A DNA stretch of 31,090 nucleotides, from contig JBDLID010000020.1 in assembly GCA_039715055.1 (NCBI GenBank), positions 1-31,090 of the forward strand, read 5' to 3'. Positions 1-8,785 of this stretch are shown here, piece after piece. Origin of the DNA: JBDLID01 sp039715055 (GTDB taxonomy: Bacteria; Desulfobacterota; Desulfobulbia; Desulfobulbales; Desulfocapsaceae). The translations under genes were made by a program, and so were the position numbers. Every line of letters starts with the position of its first letter. Positions within the stretch are counted from its first letter, which is position 1. The notes beneath the pieces are model-generated. The model did no database searches. It had not been told where the DNA came from and worked only from the letters and a program-made list of their open reading frames with translations.

Positions 1-1284
1 TATCACATCTACACCGTTGACCGTCATTTGCTCCAGACCGTTGCCGAATTGAGGCGGCTCGAAGTCGAGGAGGAAGGTATCTTCGCTGCTCTGGCTGAGC
101 CTGAATTACTCTACCTGGCTGCCCTGTTTCATGATCTCGGTAAAGGTTCCGGCATGGATCACTCTGTTTATGGGGCCGAGGTCGTCATTCCTGTGGGCAG
201 TCGGCTTGGGCTTGACCGGGAGGGGTGCGACAGTCTCTCTTTTCTGGTTCGCTACCATCTCTTTTTCCCGGAAAATGCCCTTCGGAGGGATCTCAACGAT
301 CAGGATTTTATCCGTCAATGCAGCGAGGTGATTGGAGATGTAGACCGTCTCGCCATGTTGTACCTTCTCTCCATTGCGGATTCCCGGGCAACAGGTCCGT
401 CTGCCTGGAGTGACTGGAAAGGGACCCTCCTCCATGAGATGTTCCTCAAGGTTCGCAGTTACCTTGAGGTTGCCTCTCAGGCAAGTGGGGCTGAAGGGGG
501 CGAGGCTCAGCTTGAGCAGGGAGTGGCCTGGCTAAGGCAGCGTGTGGCAGAGTTGCTCGGAAAGGAACGGGGTGATCTTGCTGTACCGGAAATGGGCGAT
601 GACTATCTGCTTTCCTTTACCCCTGAGGCCGTGGTTGACCATATCCGCAGGCACGTTGCCAACGAAAATATACTGCGGCAGAAGGTTGTTGTGGTCCCTG
701 TTAAAAGTAGGGAGGGCTGGTCTCTGCTGGTGCTCGGAAGGGATCGGGCAGGGCTGCTTGCCAAGATCTGTGGGGTGCTTGCCCTCTACGATCTGAACAT
801 TCTCAACGCCGAGATCTTCACCTGGGGAGGCGGTGAGGTCGTGGATCTGCTCGAGCTGCGGCCAACTGTCGGTACCGAGTCCAGGGACCGGGACTGGCAG
901 AGGCTTGAAGAGGATCTGAACCTGGCCCTTGCTCACCGGCTGGGACTTGGCCATCGGCTGTATAAAAAACTCTCCGGAAGATACGGGACCGGGCGTATTC
1001 CCAGCGGTCGGGTTGAACCGAGGGTGGAGGTGCGAAACGATGTCTCGGCAACGTATACCGTGGTTGAGGTCTTTGGGGAAGACCGCCCCGGCTGTCTCTA
1101 CCATATCACCCAGGCTCTGGCCGATTTCGGAATCAATATTCACAAGGCCTTTATCGCCACCGAAGTGGAGCAGCTGATCGATGTCTTTTACGTCCTTGAC
1201 GATCAGGGGGGAAAAATTGACGACAAAGGCTTTGTTTGTGAAATTAAAGAAGGATTGCTCTATGCGGCCACCGTTTCAATTTGA
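1..1284 (+). CDS. glnD: GlnD, bifunctional PII uridylyltransferase/uridylyl-removing enzyme (3' part)
   Basis: The open frame runs in from the left edge, so the N-terminal nucleotidyltransferase domain lies outside the window; 427 residues are visible. The segment opens in the HD hydrolase domain: YHIYTVDRHLL at the edge, then the metal-binding FHDLGKG with a downstream HS near residues 45-57. Two ACT domains follow, at about residues 240-310 (LLVLGRDRAGLLAKICGVL) and 345-415 (VEVFGEDRPGCLYHITQAL). This HD-ACT-ACT order is the GlnD C-terminal half. In known GlnD proteins the HD domain removes UMP from PII when the ACT domains bind glutamine. No PII gene is in the window, but glutamine synthetase follows 124 bp downstream on the same strand. 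The internal TTG at 28 is not a start, because the HD motif continues upstream of it. Confidence 0.93.
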   Translation, partial: YHIYTVDRHLLQTVAELRRLEVEEEGIFAALAEPELLYLAALFHDLGKGSGMDHSVYGAEVVIPVGSRLGLDREGCDSLSFLVRYHLFFPENALRRDLNDQDFIRQCSEVIGDVDRLAMLYLLSIADSRATGPSAWSDWKGTLLHEMFLKVRSYLEVASQASGAEGGEAQLEQGVAWLRQRVAELLGKERGDLAVPEMGDDYLLSFTPEAVVDHIRRHVANENILRQKVVVVPVKSREGWSLLVLGRDRAGLLAKICGVLALYDLNILNAEIFTWGGGEVVDLLELRPTVGTESRDRDWQRLEEDLNLALAHRLGLGHRLYKKLSGRYGTGRIPSGRVEPRVEVRNDVSATYTVVEVFGEDRPGCLYHITQALADFGINIHKAFIATEVEQLIDVFYVLDDQGGKIDDKGFVCEIKEGLLYAATVSI

Positions 1285-1352
1285 AAAAATATAACATTGT
1301 TGTAATTTTTTTCGTTTTCAGTTGCGGTTTTTAGCCAATTTGGTAAGAAGTG

Positions 1353-1368
1353 TGGGACCTGATTTGTT
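1353..1368 (+). promoter_or_regulatory. Possible sigma-54 (-24/-12) promoter of glnA
   Basis: TGGGACCTGATTTGTT has TGG and TTG with the 10-bp GG-to-G spacing of the sigma-54 consensus TGGCACG-N4-TTGCA, but it deviates at several positions, including GT instead of GC at -12. It lies about 40 bp before the glnA start. RpoN control of glnA is common in Proteobacteria. The match is weak. Confidence 0.3.
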
Positions 1369-1408
1369 ACCACAGATGAAATACACCTTAATAAAGGAGA
1401 TCTAGGAA

Positions 1409-2737
1409 ATGACCAGAGAGGAAATCTTAAAGACAATTGAAGAGCAGAATATTCGCTACTTCCGGCTGCAGTTTGTTGATATCTTCGGTTTTATGAAAAA
1501 TGTTGCCATCCCCCTGAGCCAGATTGAAAAGGCCCTGGACGGCATGATGATGTTTGATGGTTCCTCAATTGACGGTTTTGTCCGTATTGAGGAGTCTGAC
1601 ATGTACCTCAAGCCGGACTATGATACCTTCTGTGTCCTGCCCTGGAGGAACCAGGAAGGCGTGGCCGCCGCCCGGATCATCTGTGATGTAGCCAAGTCTG
1701 ATGGATCTCCCTTTGAGGGTTGCCCGCGAAATAACCTGAAAAGGGTGCTGGCCGAGGCAAAAGAGATGGGCTACACCATGAATGTCGGCACCGAGGCCGA
1801 GTTTTTCCTCTTTGAGCGGGATGAGGACGGCGCCGCCACCACCATCACCAATGATGTGGCCGGCTACTTCAGCCTTGACCCGGAAGATACCGGCAACGAC
1901 TGCCGCCGGGAAATCATCGAGACTCTCGAGCAGATGGGTTTTGAGATCGAAGCCTCTCATCATGAGGTGGCCGAAGGGCAGCACGAGATTAACTTCAAGT
2001 ATTCTGATGCTTTGAAAGCTGCCGACAACACCATCACCTTCAAGTGGGTGGTCAAGTCCGTTGCCATGAAGTACGGATTTCATGCCACCTTTATGCCCAA
2101 GCCGATCTTCGGCATCAACGGCTCCGGTATGCACACCAACCAGTCGCTTTTTAACCTGGACGGCACCAACGCCTTCTTTGACGAGTCCGACCCTCTGCAG
2201 CTCTCCGAGGTCGCCTATCAGTATATCGCAGGTTCTTTGAAGAATGCCCGCGGTTTTGCCGCGGTGACCAACCCGCTGGTCAACTCCTATAAACGAATGG
2301 TGCCCGGGTATGAGGCGCCTGTTTATGCTGCCTGGTCCGCCTCCAACCGTTCTGCGCTCGTTCGTATCCCGGCCTCCCGCGGCCTGGGAACCCGAACCGA
2401 GATTCGCTGCCCGGATCCGACTTGCAACCCCTACATGGCCCTTGCCATGATGCTCAACTCAGGTCTTGACGGTGTCAGAAATAAGATGGCCCCGCCTGCC
2501 TCCGTTGACAAGGATATCTTCAAGATGACTCCGGCCGAGATGGATGAAGCCGGTATCCACGTCATGCCCGGCAACCTCAAGGAGGCTGTTGACGAACTCA
2601 AGGCCAGTCCCATTGCCAGGGACAGTCTGGGCGATCACATCTTTGAGAAGTATATTGAGGCCAAGGAGAAAGAGTGGGACAGCTTCCGGGTTGCAGTCAC
2701 TGACTGGGAACTTGAAAAGTATCTCGAGCTTTATTAG
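1409..2737 (+). CDS. glnA: Glutamine synthetase, type I-alpha
   Basis: This gene encodes a 442-residue glutamine synthetase, which makes glutamine from glutamate, ammonia and ATP as a cytoplasmic dodecamer. The N-terminal beta-grasp domain has the MFDGSSIDGF loop. The catalytic domain carries EAEFFLF, the histidine/ATP region HHEVAEGQHEINF, GSGMHTNQSL, and RIPASRGLGTRTEIRCPDP. The length and GFVRIEESDM, which contains the Arg that mediates glutamine feedback inhibition in Bacillus-type GSI-alpha, place it in the alpha group. Where GSI-beta enzymes have the adenylylated Tyr (NLYDLP), this protein reads DIFKMTP, with Phe, so GlnE-type adenylylation is not expected. The ATG at 1409 has AAGGAG about 9 bp upstream, and a strong terminator follows. 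It probably works with the neighbouring GlnD in nitrogen control, regulated by feedback and transcription. Confidence 0.97.
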   Translation: MTREEILKTIEEQNIRYFRLQFVDIFGFMKNVAIPLSQIEKALDGMMMFDGSSIDGFVRIEESDMYLKPDYDTFCVLPWRNQEGVAAARIICDVAKSDGSPFEGCPRNNLKRVLAEAKEMGYTMNVGTEAEFFLFERDEDGAATTITNDVAGYFSLDPEDTGNDCRREIIETLEQMGFEIEASHHEVAEGQHEINFKYSDALKAADNTITFKWVVKSVAMKYGFHATFMPKPIFGINGSGMHTNQSLFNLDGTNAFFDESDPLQLSEVAYQYIAGSLKNARGFAAVTNPLVNSYKRMVPGYEAPVYAAWSASNRSALVRIPASRGLGTRTEIRCPDPTCNPYMALAMMLNSGLDGVRNKMAPPASVDKDIFKMTPAEMDEAGIHVMPGNLKEAVDELKASPIARDSLGDHIFEKYIEAKEKEWDSFRVAVTDWELEKYLELY

Positions 2738-2783
2738 TTGATTTGCTGAATTTCCGACAGGCGTTATGCCTGTCCTGTTGCAA

Positions 2784-2824
2784 AGGCCCGGCCGTCTCTT
2801 CTGAGATGGCCGGGCCTTTTTTGT
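2784..2824 (+). terminator. Rho-independent terminator of glnA
   Basis: A GC-rich hairpin with arms AAGGCCCGGCC and GGCCGGGCCTT is followed by a run of six T. It begins about 45 bp after the glnA stop and faces the convergent epimerase gene. Confidence 0.9.
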
Positions 2825-2863
2825 GTTTGAGCAAAGGGAAAAGTGACAGAGCCAGTGCAGGTG

Positions 2864-3796
2864 TTAGATGGGCGAGTTGTAAAGGAGCCTGAGGCCGTCT
2901 TCAAAGGGGGTGAAGTGGCAACCATCCTGCCACTGGATCATGCGGCTGTTATCGCCCAGTGAGTCTCTGATGTCGCCTGGTCTTGCAGGGTGATGATTGA
3001 CTGGCAGGCTCCTGTTGCTGATCTTTGAAAAGGCGTCGATCACCTGGTTGAGGCTGATGGAAACGGAGGTGGAGATGTTGACCGGACCATCCGGCACCTT
3101 TGAGGCTGTCAGGCCGCTGTGGAGGATCTTGACCAGGTCGGTCACATAGATGAAGTCCCTTGTCTGTTCCCCGTCTCCGAAAATATTGATTTCGTTTTCG
3201 TTGTGAAAGCAGCTGTTAAAGATGGAAATGACGCCGGAGTAAGGGGAGTTGGGATTCTGGCGCGGCCCGAACACATTGAAGAAGCGGAAGACCACCGGTT
3301 CAAGACCGTATTGGCGGCTGTAGAAATCGATATACTGCTCTCCGGCCAACTTATCGACGGCGTAAGGCGTTAACGGGGCAGGAGCTTCATCTTCTGTCAG
3401 CGGCAGGGCGGGGTTGTTGCCGTAAACAGCGGCAGAAGAGGCAAAAACGAATCGTTTGACGTTATTGCGTCGGCACTCTTCCAGCAGATTCAGGGTGGAG
3501 ACAAAGTTTGACCCGTGGGTGGCTGCAGGATTGTCCACCGAGGCCTGGACCGAGGCCACCGCTGCCAGGTGAACCACATCGGTGATGGCCTGCATATTTC
3601 GGCAGACGAGACTGCTGTCCTCCACGTCACCGTCAATGACTTCCAGTCTTGGGTTGGTTGTGGGCAGGTTTGCCATCTGCCCGGTGCTGAAGTTGTCAAT
3701 GACGCGCACCCGGGCGCCCTGGTCAAGAAGCAGATCAGCCAGGTGGGAGCCAATGAAGCCGGCCCCGCCGGTGATAAGGATGTGAGACTCTGTCAT
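2864..3796 (-). CDS. NAD-dependent sugar-nucleotide epimerase/dehydratase (extended SDR)
   Basis: This 310-residue extended short-chain dehydrogenase/reductase begins with the NAD-binding GGAGFIGSHLAD glycine motif. It also has the VIDNFSTG loop, the DVVHLAA segment (written TDVVHLAAVAS here), and the catalytic YxxxK as YAVDK with an upstream Ser stretch (FASSAAVYG). The most similar known families are UDP-glucose/UDP-GlcNAc 4-epimerases (GalE/WbpP type), which act on UDP-sugars for surface polysaccharide. It follows galU by 17 bp and is almost certainly co-transcribed with it, which fits a UDP-glucose or UDP-galactose route. The exact substrate cannot be read from sequence. The ATG at 3796 lacks a strong Shine-Dalgarno, so translation may depend on coupling. 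Confidence 0.88.
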   Translation of the reverse strand: MTESHILITGGAGFIGSHLADLLLDQGARVRVIDNFSTGQMANLPTTNPRLEVIDGDVEDSSLVCRNMQAITDVVHLAAVASVQASVDNPAATHGSNFVSTLNLLEECRRNNVKRFVFASSAAVYGNNPALPLTEDEAPAPLTPYAVDKLAGEQYIDFYSRQYGLEPVVFRFFNVFGPRQNPNSPYSGVISIFNSCFHNENEINIFGDGEQTRDFIYVTDLVKILHSGLTASKVPDGPVNISTSVSISLNQVIDAFSKISNRSLPVNHHPARPGDIRDSLGDNSRMIQWQDGCHFTPFEDGLRLLYNSPI

Positions 3797-3813
3797 AGTA
3801 AACAGTGGGCGGC

Positions 3814-4680
3814 TCAGCCGATTGACTCGCGGAGATAGGCAAGCAGGGTGTCCTTGAGCTCAGGGTGCTCAAGGGCAAAGGCCAGGTTGGCCATCTGAAA
3901 GCCGGCCTTGTCGCCGCAGTCAAAACGGGTGCCCTCGAAACGATAGCCAAAAATGGGCTGTTCCTTGAGGAGCCGGGACATGGCGTCGGTGAGCTGAATT
4001 TCACCGCCGGCACCGGTTTTCTTTTCGCCCAGAATGTCAAAAATACGGGGAGTGAGAATGTAGCGGCCGATAACGGCAAGGTTTGAAGGGGCCTCGGCCG
4101 GATCCGGTTTTTCGATCATTCCCTGGATACGTATGGTGCCGTTGCCCTCACCCTTGGTGTCCAGGATACCGTATTTTGAGGTTTCCTCCCTGGGCACCTC
4201 GATGACCGCAACCGTTGAGGCCCGGATCCGGTCGAACTCCTTGATCATCTGATGGAGGACCGGGGTCTGGCTCTGGATAAGGTCGTCGGCCAGCAGTACG
4301 GCAAAGGGTTCATCGCCGACAATGTCCCGGGCACACCAGATGGCGTGGCCAAGACCAAGAGGTTCACTCTGGCGGGTGTAGATAATCGTGCCCGATTTCG
4401 GGACAATGGACTCAACGGCCCTGAGCAGTTCGTCCTTCTGGCGCTGGCGGAGAGTCTCCTCCAGCTGGAGGGAGCGGTCAAAGTGGTCTTCCAGAGCACT
4501 CTTGCCCTTACCCGTGACAAAGATGAGATGCTCGATACCCGAGGCCACAGCCTCTTCCACCGCGTATTGAATGAGAGGCTTATCGACCACCGGAAGCATT
4601 TCCTTGGGCATTGCCTTGGTCGCGGGGAGAAAACGGGTCCCCAGTCCGGCAACCGGGAAAACGGCTTTTCTGATCTTCAT
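3814..4680 (-). CDS. galU: UTP-glucose-1-phosphate uridylyltransferase
   Basis: This 288-residue GalU makes UDP-glucose from UTP and glucose-1-phosphate for polysaccharide, LPS and glycogen-related metabolism. The N-terminal nucleotide-binding motif GLGTRFLPATKAMPKEMLP is near residues 12-30. It is followed by VDKPLIQYAVEEA, FAVLLADDL (metal/nucleotide site) and IEKPDP; the C-terminal part includes RFDCGDKAGF. Length is typical for bacterial GalU. It is the first gene of a two-gene unit with the epimerase downstream, read from a good promoter at 4737-4765. Identification is firm. Confidence 0.95.
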   Translation of the reverse strand: MKIRKAVFPVAGLGTRFLPATKAMPKEMLPVVDKPLIQYAVEEAVASGIEHLIFVTGKGKSALEDHFDRSLQLEETLRQRQKDELLRAVESIVPKSGTIIYTRQSEPLGLGHAIWCARDIVGDEPFAVLLADDLIQSQTPVLHQMIKEFDRIRASTVAVIEVPREETSKYGILDTKGEGNGTIRIQGMIEKPDPAEAPSNLAVIGRYILTPRIFDILGEKKTGAGGEIQLTDAMSRLLKEQPIFGYRFEGTRFDCGDKAGFQMANLAFALEHPELKDTLLAYLRESIG

Positions 4681-4736
4681 AATGTAGTGTTCACATTTGC
4701 TGAGGTGATGGTGAGTTCATATACTGTTTGGCCCCT

Positions 4737-4765
4737 ATCATATATGAGTGAACAGCGGATGTAAA
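4737..4765 (-). promoter_or_regulatory. Sigma-70-type promoter of galU-epimerase operon
   Basis: On the minus strand TTTACA (-35, at 4765-4760) and TATGAT (-10, at 4742-4737) are separated by exactly 17 bp, each one mismatch from consensus. It would give a leader of about 50 nt before the galU ATG. An inverted repeat TCATATA/TATATGA spans the -10 and the leader. Confidence 0.5.
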
Positions 4766-4840
4766 GATGTTGAATTACCGGATCTTATCCCGGGAGAGCC
4801 ATTTTCCCGGCCGGGGGGATCACTTGCTGTTGCAGCTCTT

Positions 4841-5089
4841 CTATTCTTTTGGCTCGCTTTCACCCATGTTCTGGTTGATGCTCTGTTCGATCTGACGACT
4901 GTGCTGGTTGGCCAGTTTCTTAGCGGCCTCAGCCTGTTCAAGAGGCTTTTGGATCTGTTCGACTATGGCATCTGCGGCCTTTTTCTGCCTGTCCTCCAGG
5001 GTCTGATCTTCTGAATCTGTGCCGCAGCCGGCAACCAGAAGACAAGAAAAGAAGAGGGTGAGCGCGGTAGCAAAACGTTGAGCTGTCAT
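4841..5089 (-). CDS. Small predicted lipoprotein of unknown function
   Basis: An 82-residue protein begins MTAQRFATALTLFFSCLLVAGC, a hydrophobic signal ending in the lipobox LVAGC, so the mature N-terminus should be a lipidated Cys. The mature part is short, charged and likely helical, rich in Glu, Gln, Lys and Ala (DRQKKAADAIVEQIQK, LEQAEAAKKLANQ), with coiled-coil character. The frame is open to an ATG five codons earlier (5104), but AGGAGA lies 6 bp before the ATG at 5089, inside that extension, so I chose 5089. No family is recognised. It stands between the galU promoter and the YihY gene and has no close partner. Confidence 0.7.
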   Translation of the reverse strand: MTAQRFATALTLFFSCLLVAGCGTDSEDQTLEDRQKKAADAIVEQIQKPLEQAEAAKKLANQHSRQIEQSINQNMGESEPKE

Positions 5090-5186
5090 GTTGTATCTCC
5101 TCATGGTGGTGGAGTGATTTTTTGTCAGGGGATGATCTTTTGTGCATGGGCCATGGACAGAGTCATTGACCTTTGTTCGATTTTTC

Positions 5187-5243
5187 AGAACTGTTCAGCG
5201 TAAAGCCGGGTGCGTCCCTAAGCCAGGCCCTGCTGAACAGTTA
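5187..5243. mobile_element. MITE-like element, copy 1 (57 bp, short form) with 9-bp target duplication
   Basis: The element runs from AGAACTGTTCAGCGTAAAGC to CTGCTGAACAGTTA, with inverted ends AACTGTTCAGC/GCTGAACAGTT. It is flanked by perfect direct repeats CGATTTTTC at 5178-5186 and 5244-5252, as expected of a target-site duplication. It shares the end motif and the internal segment GTAAAGCYGGGTGCGYCCCTAAGC with the copy at 25441 but lacks that copy's 3' half. It encodes no protein. The right end provides the current stop codon of the YihY gene. Confidence 0.8.
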
Positions 5244-6620
5244 CGATTTTTCTTTTTCTGCCTGTTCGCCAAACGACTGGTCAAGGTTCCTGTTGATGGA
5301 GTCAATGGCCAGACTGCTTGTTGTCACACCCCTGCTGCTGCCTATTGGTTGCCCGAGGATGGCCAGGGCGACGGCGGATTGCTGGACCGATTGGCCCGGA
5401 GCCGCAGGGAGCAGATGGCGGTCATCGGTTCGGGCGAGAATTTTTTCTTTGACCAGCCCATCGGTCAGGCTGTTCAGTAACGCCGTGGGGTACTGGGGGC
5501 AGCGTCTGTTCAGCTCGTCCATGTTGATCTGCTCCTTCTGGCGGAAACCGTCATAAACGATATAGACGATATCGAGAGCGCAGCTCAGCTGTCTTGCAGG
5601 AGTGAGTCGCGTGCTGCGAAGGGTGTAGCCCTTTTCGTTCTGGCAGGCAAAAGCAACCTCGGCCCCGGCCAGGATGACGTTCCAGGCCAGATAGATCCAG
5701 ACAAGAAAGAGGGGGACGGTGGCAAAAGAGCCATAGATGGCATTGTATTTGGACACGCCAATCTGTAGTGAGATGTAGGCGTTCTGGATAGTGAACCAGA
5801 GGACGCTTGCGAAAAAGGCGCCGATGGTGGCCGGGATCGGTTTGACCTTGGTGTTGGGAAAAAAGATATAGATGACGGACAGCGTCAGGCCGATGAAAAA
5901 GATGGGCACGATGGACAGTGTCAGAAATCTCAGCCAGACCAGTGGCAGGATCTGCTCCAGGCGGGAGTGCAGTGCCGGGCTGTGAAGCAGGGCATTTGCG
6001 GCAAAGGCCAGGTTGATGGAGAGCGGCATGAGAACGAGCAGGGTCAGGTAGTCGGTGACCTTGCGCAGGACCGGGCGACCGGATTTGACCTTCCAGATGG
6101 CATTCATCGCCATCTCGATATTGTTGAAAACGAGGATGATGGAGACCAGCATGGTAAAGACACCGATGGAGCCCAGCGCTGCAAAGTTGGTGTGGTCCAC
6201 ATAGGTGAAAAGCTGGTCCGCGGCAGAGCGCAGGTGGGCGGTCAGGGAGTTGGCTTCCTTTTCCACTTCACCTTCGCCGGAAACGTCATCGGGTGGAGGT
6301 GGGTCATTGCCCAGGCCGGGAATAGGCGGCGTATGTTCCAGTGTGTTGATATAACTGTAAACCGCCTTTTTCAGGTCGTCGCTGCCGCCCAACCCCTTGA
6401 TCAGGGCGGTGGACATGGCGAGCATGGGGACCAGGGAGAGCAGCAGGGTATAGGTCAGGGCGCTGGCCCTCAGGGCGCATTTATTGCGGAGAAATTCCTT
6501 GATCGCGATAAGACCGGTACGGGTCAGGCTGCGCAAGAAGGAAGAGGATGGGGACTGGTCGGTGTCGGGTTGTTCAACCCAGTTCAAAAATTGTTGAAAA
6601 ATAGGCATGTTATCACTCAT
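5241..6620 (-). CDS. YihY/BrkB family inner-membrane protein
   Basis: This 459-residue protein belongs to the YihY/virulence factor BrkB family, once annotated RNase BN; its function remains unclear. After a soluble N-terminus comes the family signature ALRASALTYTLLLSLVPMLAMST, then about six membrane segments, including LGSIGVFTMLVSIILVF, FLTLSIVPIFFIGLTLSVI and FATVPLFLVWIYLAWNVIL. The C-terminal region (about 350-450) is cytoplasmic and resembles the winged-helix-like tail of longer family members. A loop at about 95-135 is Pro/Glu rich. Its start overlaps the stop of the histidine kinase gene by 4 bp (ATGA), so the two are translationally coupled. The stop codon TAA comes from the mobile element at 5187-5243, and the reading frame of the uninterrupted target would have ended four codons later. 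Confidence 0.88.
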   Translation of the reverse strand: MSDNMPIFQQFLNWVEQPDTDQSPSSSFLRSLTRTGLIAIKEFLRNKCALRASALTYTLLLSLVPMLAMSTALIKGLGGSDDLKKAVYSYINTLEHTPPIPGLGNDPPPPDDVSGEGEVEKEANSLTAHLRSAADQLFTYVDHTNFAALGSIGVFTMLVSIILVFNNIEMAMNAIWKVKSGRPVLRKVTDYLTLLVLMPLSINLAFAANALLHSPALHSRLEQILPLVWLRFLTLSIVPIFFIGLTLSVIYIFFPNTKVKPIPATIGAFFASVLWFTIQNAYISLQIGVSKYNAIYGSFATVPLFLVWIYLAWNVILAGAEVAFACQNEKGYTLRSTRLTPARQLSCALDIVYIVYDGFRQKEQINMDELNRRCPQYPTALLNSLTDGLVKEKILARTDDRHLLPAAPGQSVQQSAVALAILGQPIGSSRGVTTSSLAIDSINRNLDQSFGEQAEKEKS

Positions 6621-8755
6621 CTGTTATATAACCACTTTTCCAGGACCTTGAAGACCACTTCCCGTTTGACCGGTTTGGAAATGTAGTCATTCATCCCGGA
6701 TTTCAGGCATTTTTCCCGGTCTCCCTTCATTGCATTGGCGGTCATGGCAATGATCGGAACGTCACTGAAACCCTGTCTGCGGATCTCCCGGGTCGCTTCC
6801 AGGCCGTCGAGTTCCGGCATCTGGACGTCCATCAGGATCATGTCAAAATCATTTTGGGATTTGGTGTAGGCCTCCACTGCAAGGAGGCCGTTATTTGCAA
6901 CATGGACAGTGTAACCCGCCTTGCTGAGCATGATCTTGGCCAGTTTCTGGTTGACCGGGTTGTCTTCGGCAAGGAGGATACGCACCGATTGCTTCATTTC
7001 CTCACGGACAGAATACTGGGTAACAAGGCTCTTGTCTTTCTGGTCGGTGGGTTCTGTTTTGTCCGGAGCGATGATTTTGGACAGCGTCTTGCTGAGGATG
7101 GATCGCCTTGCCGGCTTGGTTAGAAAGGCGTTGAAACCGGCATCCTTGCATTTGTTGGCGAGCTTTTCAGTGGTTGATGTGTAGGCGAGCAGCGGGATGT
7201 CACGGCTTGCAAAGGCATGCGCGCGGATCATCTCGGCCAGCGTAAAGCCGGAAATTTTCGGCAGGAGAAGGTCGAGGATTGCCGCATCAAAGGGAGCCCC
7301 CGCCTCTTCGGCCATGGCCAGGGTGGAGATGACCTGCTCCTCGTCACTTAGGATGACGGTCTCTGCCAGGAAGTTGGTCAGAATGTCGGAGAGGATCTCC
7401 AGGTTGGTGAGGTTGTCGTCAACGATCAGGATTCTACTGTCTTTTAAGGGCTGTTGGCTGGTCGTTTTGTGGTGGATGACATCAGATTTGCCCATTTTGG
7501 TAAGAAAGTGGAAGGTGGAGCCCACACCCATGGTGGACTCCACCCAGACCCGGCCCCCCATCAGGGCGGCAATCTTGCGGCAAATGGAGAGGCCGAGGCC
7601 GGTGCCGCCATATTTTCTTGTGGTGGAGCCGTCAGCCTGCTGAAAGACCTCGAAGATGGACTCCACCTTGTCCTCGGGAATACCGATACCGGTATCACGG
7701 ATGGTTGAGTGAAGAATGATTTCATCGTCGTTTTCCTCCTCCACCATGATGGCCAGTTCAAGTTCCCCCCGTGTGGTGAATTTAGCTGAGTTGCCAAGCA
7801 GATTGACCAGCACCTGGCGGAACCGGCCCGGATCCCCTTTGACATTTGCCGGCAGACGATCATCGATTCGGCAAAGAACCTCCACCCGCCTGTCGGCGAC
7901 CCGGGGGCGGATTATTTCGCAGACATCGTGGGCAGTGATTTCCGGATCAAAATCGATGGTCTCAAGGCCCATCTGACCGGCCTCGACCTTGGAAAAGTCA
8001 AGAATGTCGTTGATCAGACTGAGAAGGGAGTCGCTGCTGCGCTTGATCGTCATTGCCGAATCACGCTGCTCGTCATCCAGGTCACTCATCAGCAGCATAT
8101 CGGTAAATCCGATTACCCCGTTCATCGGTGTCCGGATCTCATGGCTCATGGCTGCGAGGAATTCACTTTTGGCCACATTGGCAGCCTCGGCGGCAGCCTT
8201 GGACTTACGCAATGCCTTGGTCTGGGCTTCGATTTCACTCTTGAGATTTTCAGAATATCGCTCCTGCTGTTCCTGGATAAGCTGGTAACTGCGCCGGCTC
8301 TCTTCCAGGGTTGTCTGGTATTTTTTTTCCAGGACGGAAAATTTTCGTTCGAACTGTTTTTTCTGGATGGCCAGTTTGCGAAGAGACTGCTCCTGTTCAC
8401 GCCTGCTTGAGAAAAGATCAATACAGAGTTTGATAAAAGGGATGCTGTCCGGCTCTGTTGAAAAAAATAATAGTGATTTGATGGGGACTATTCTTAGGCC
8501 GCAACAGGTTCCGTCGCTGCTCACTTGCAGGCTGTCCATCTGGGGATTGTCCAGGAGGTGGTGGGTCAGTTCGTCAATATTGTGTTTGCCCAGCCTTCTG
8601 TCTGCGATGTCACCGAATAGGGTTCCGTGGTGACTCTGACAGCAGCAGGCCGTAGCGGGCAGACATTTTTTGATCAGGGCCAGCAGCTGCTCAATGTCAG
8701 GGTCGAAGTTTTCGGCCTGGTCAAATATTTCAAAATTGTCATTCATCAGCGTCAC
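6617..8755 (-). CDS. Soluble hybrid histidine kinase with two receiver domains
   Basis: This 712-residue protein has no membrane segment. Residues 1-120 form an unrecognised sensor region with Cys clusters (C31, C37-39, C84-85). Residues 120-200 are a coiled coil. HisKA follows with His205 in SHEIRTPMNG, then the HATPase domain: N box LVNLLGNSAKFT near 315, DTGIGIP near 354, and GGTGLGL near 383. Receiver 1 (440-562) has Asp495 and Lys547; receiver 2 (591-712) has Asp643 in LMDVQMPELDG and Lys694. This is a BarA/EvgS-like arrangement without an HPt domain, so the phosphate probably goes to a separate HPt or the receivers modulate the kinase. It lies between the HDOD and YihY genes. GTG 8755 was chosen; ATG 8746 is equally possible, since neither has a clear Shine-Dalgarno. 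Confidence 0.93.
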   Translation of the reverse strand: MTLMNDNFEIFDQAENFDPDIEQLLALIKKCLPATACCCQSHHGTLFGDIADRRLGKHNIDELTHHLLDNPQMDSLQVSSDGTCCGLRIVPIKSLLFFSTEPDSIPFIKLCIDLFSSRREQEQSLRKLAIQKKQFERKFSVLEKKYQTTLEESRRSYQLIQEQQERYSENLKSEIEAQTKALRKSKAAAEAANVAKSEFLAAMSHEIRTPMNGVIGFTDMLLMSDLDDEQRDSAMTIKRSSDSLLSLINDILDFSKVEAGQMGLETIDFDPEITAHDVCEIIRPRVADRRVEVLCRIDDRLPANVKGDPGRFRQVLVNLLGNSAKFTTRGELELAIMVEEENDDEIILHSTIRDTGIGIPEDKVESIFEVFQQADGSTTRKYGGTGLGLSICRKIAALMGGRVWVESTMGVGSTFHFLTKMGKSDVIHHKTTSQQPLKDSRILIVDDNLTNLEILSDILTNFLAETVILSDEEQVISTLAMAEEAGAPFDAAILDLLLPKISGFTLAEMIRAHAFASRDIPLLAYTSTTEKLANKCKDAGFNAFLTKPARRSILSKTLSKIIAPDKTEPTDQKDKSLVTQYSVREEMKQSVRILLAEDNPVNQKLAKIMLSKAGYTVHVANNGLLAVEAYTKSQNDFDMILMDVQMPELDGLEATREIRRQGFSDVPIIAMTANAMKGDREKCLKSGMNDYISKPVKREVVFKVLEKWLYNR

Positions 8756-8785
8756 CGGTGGCAGGAAACCATTTCTTCAATACGC

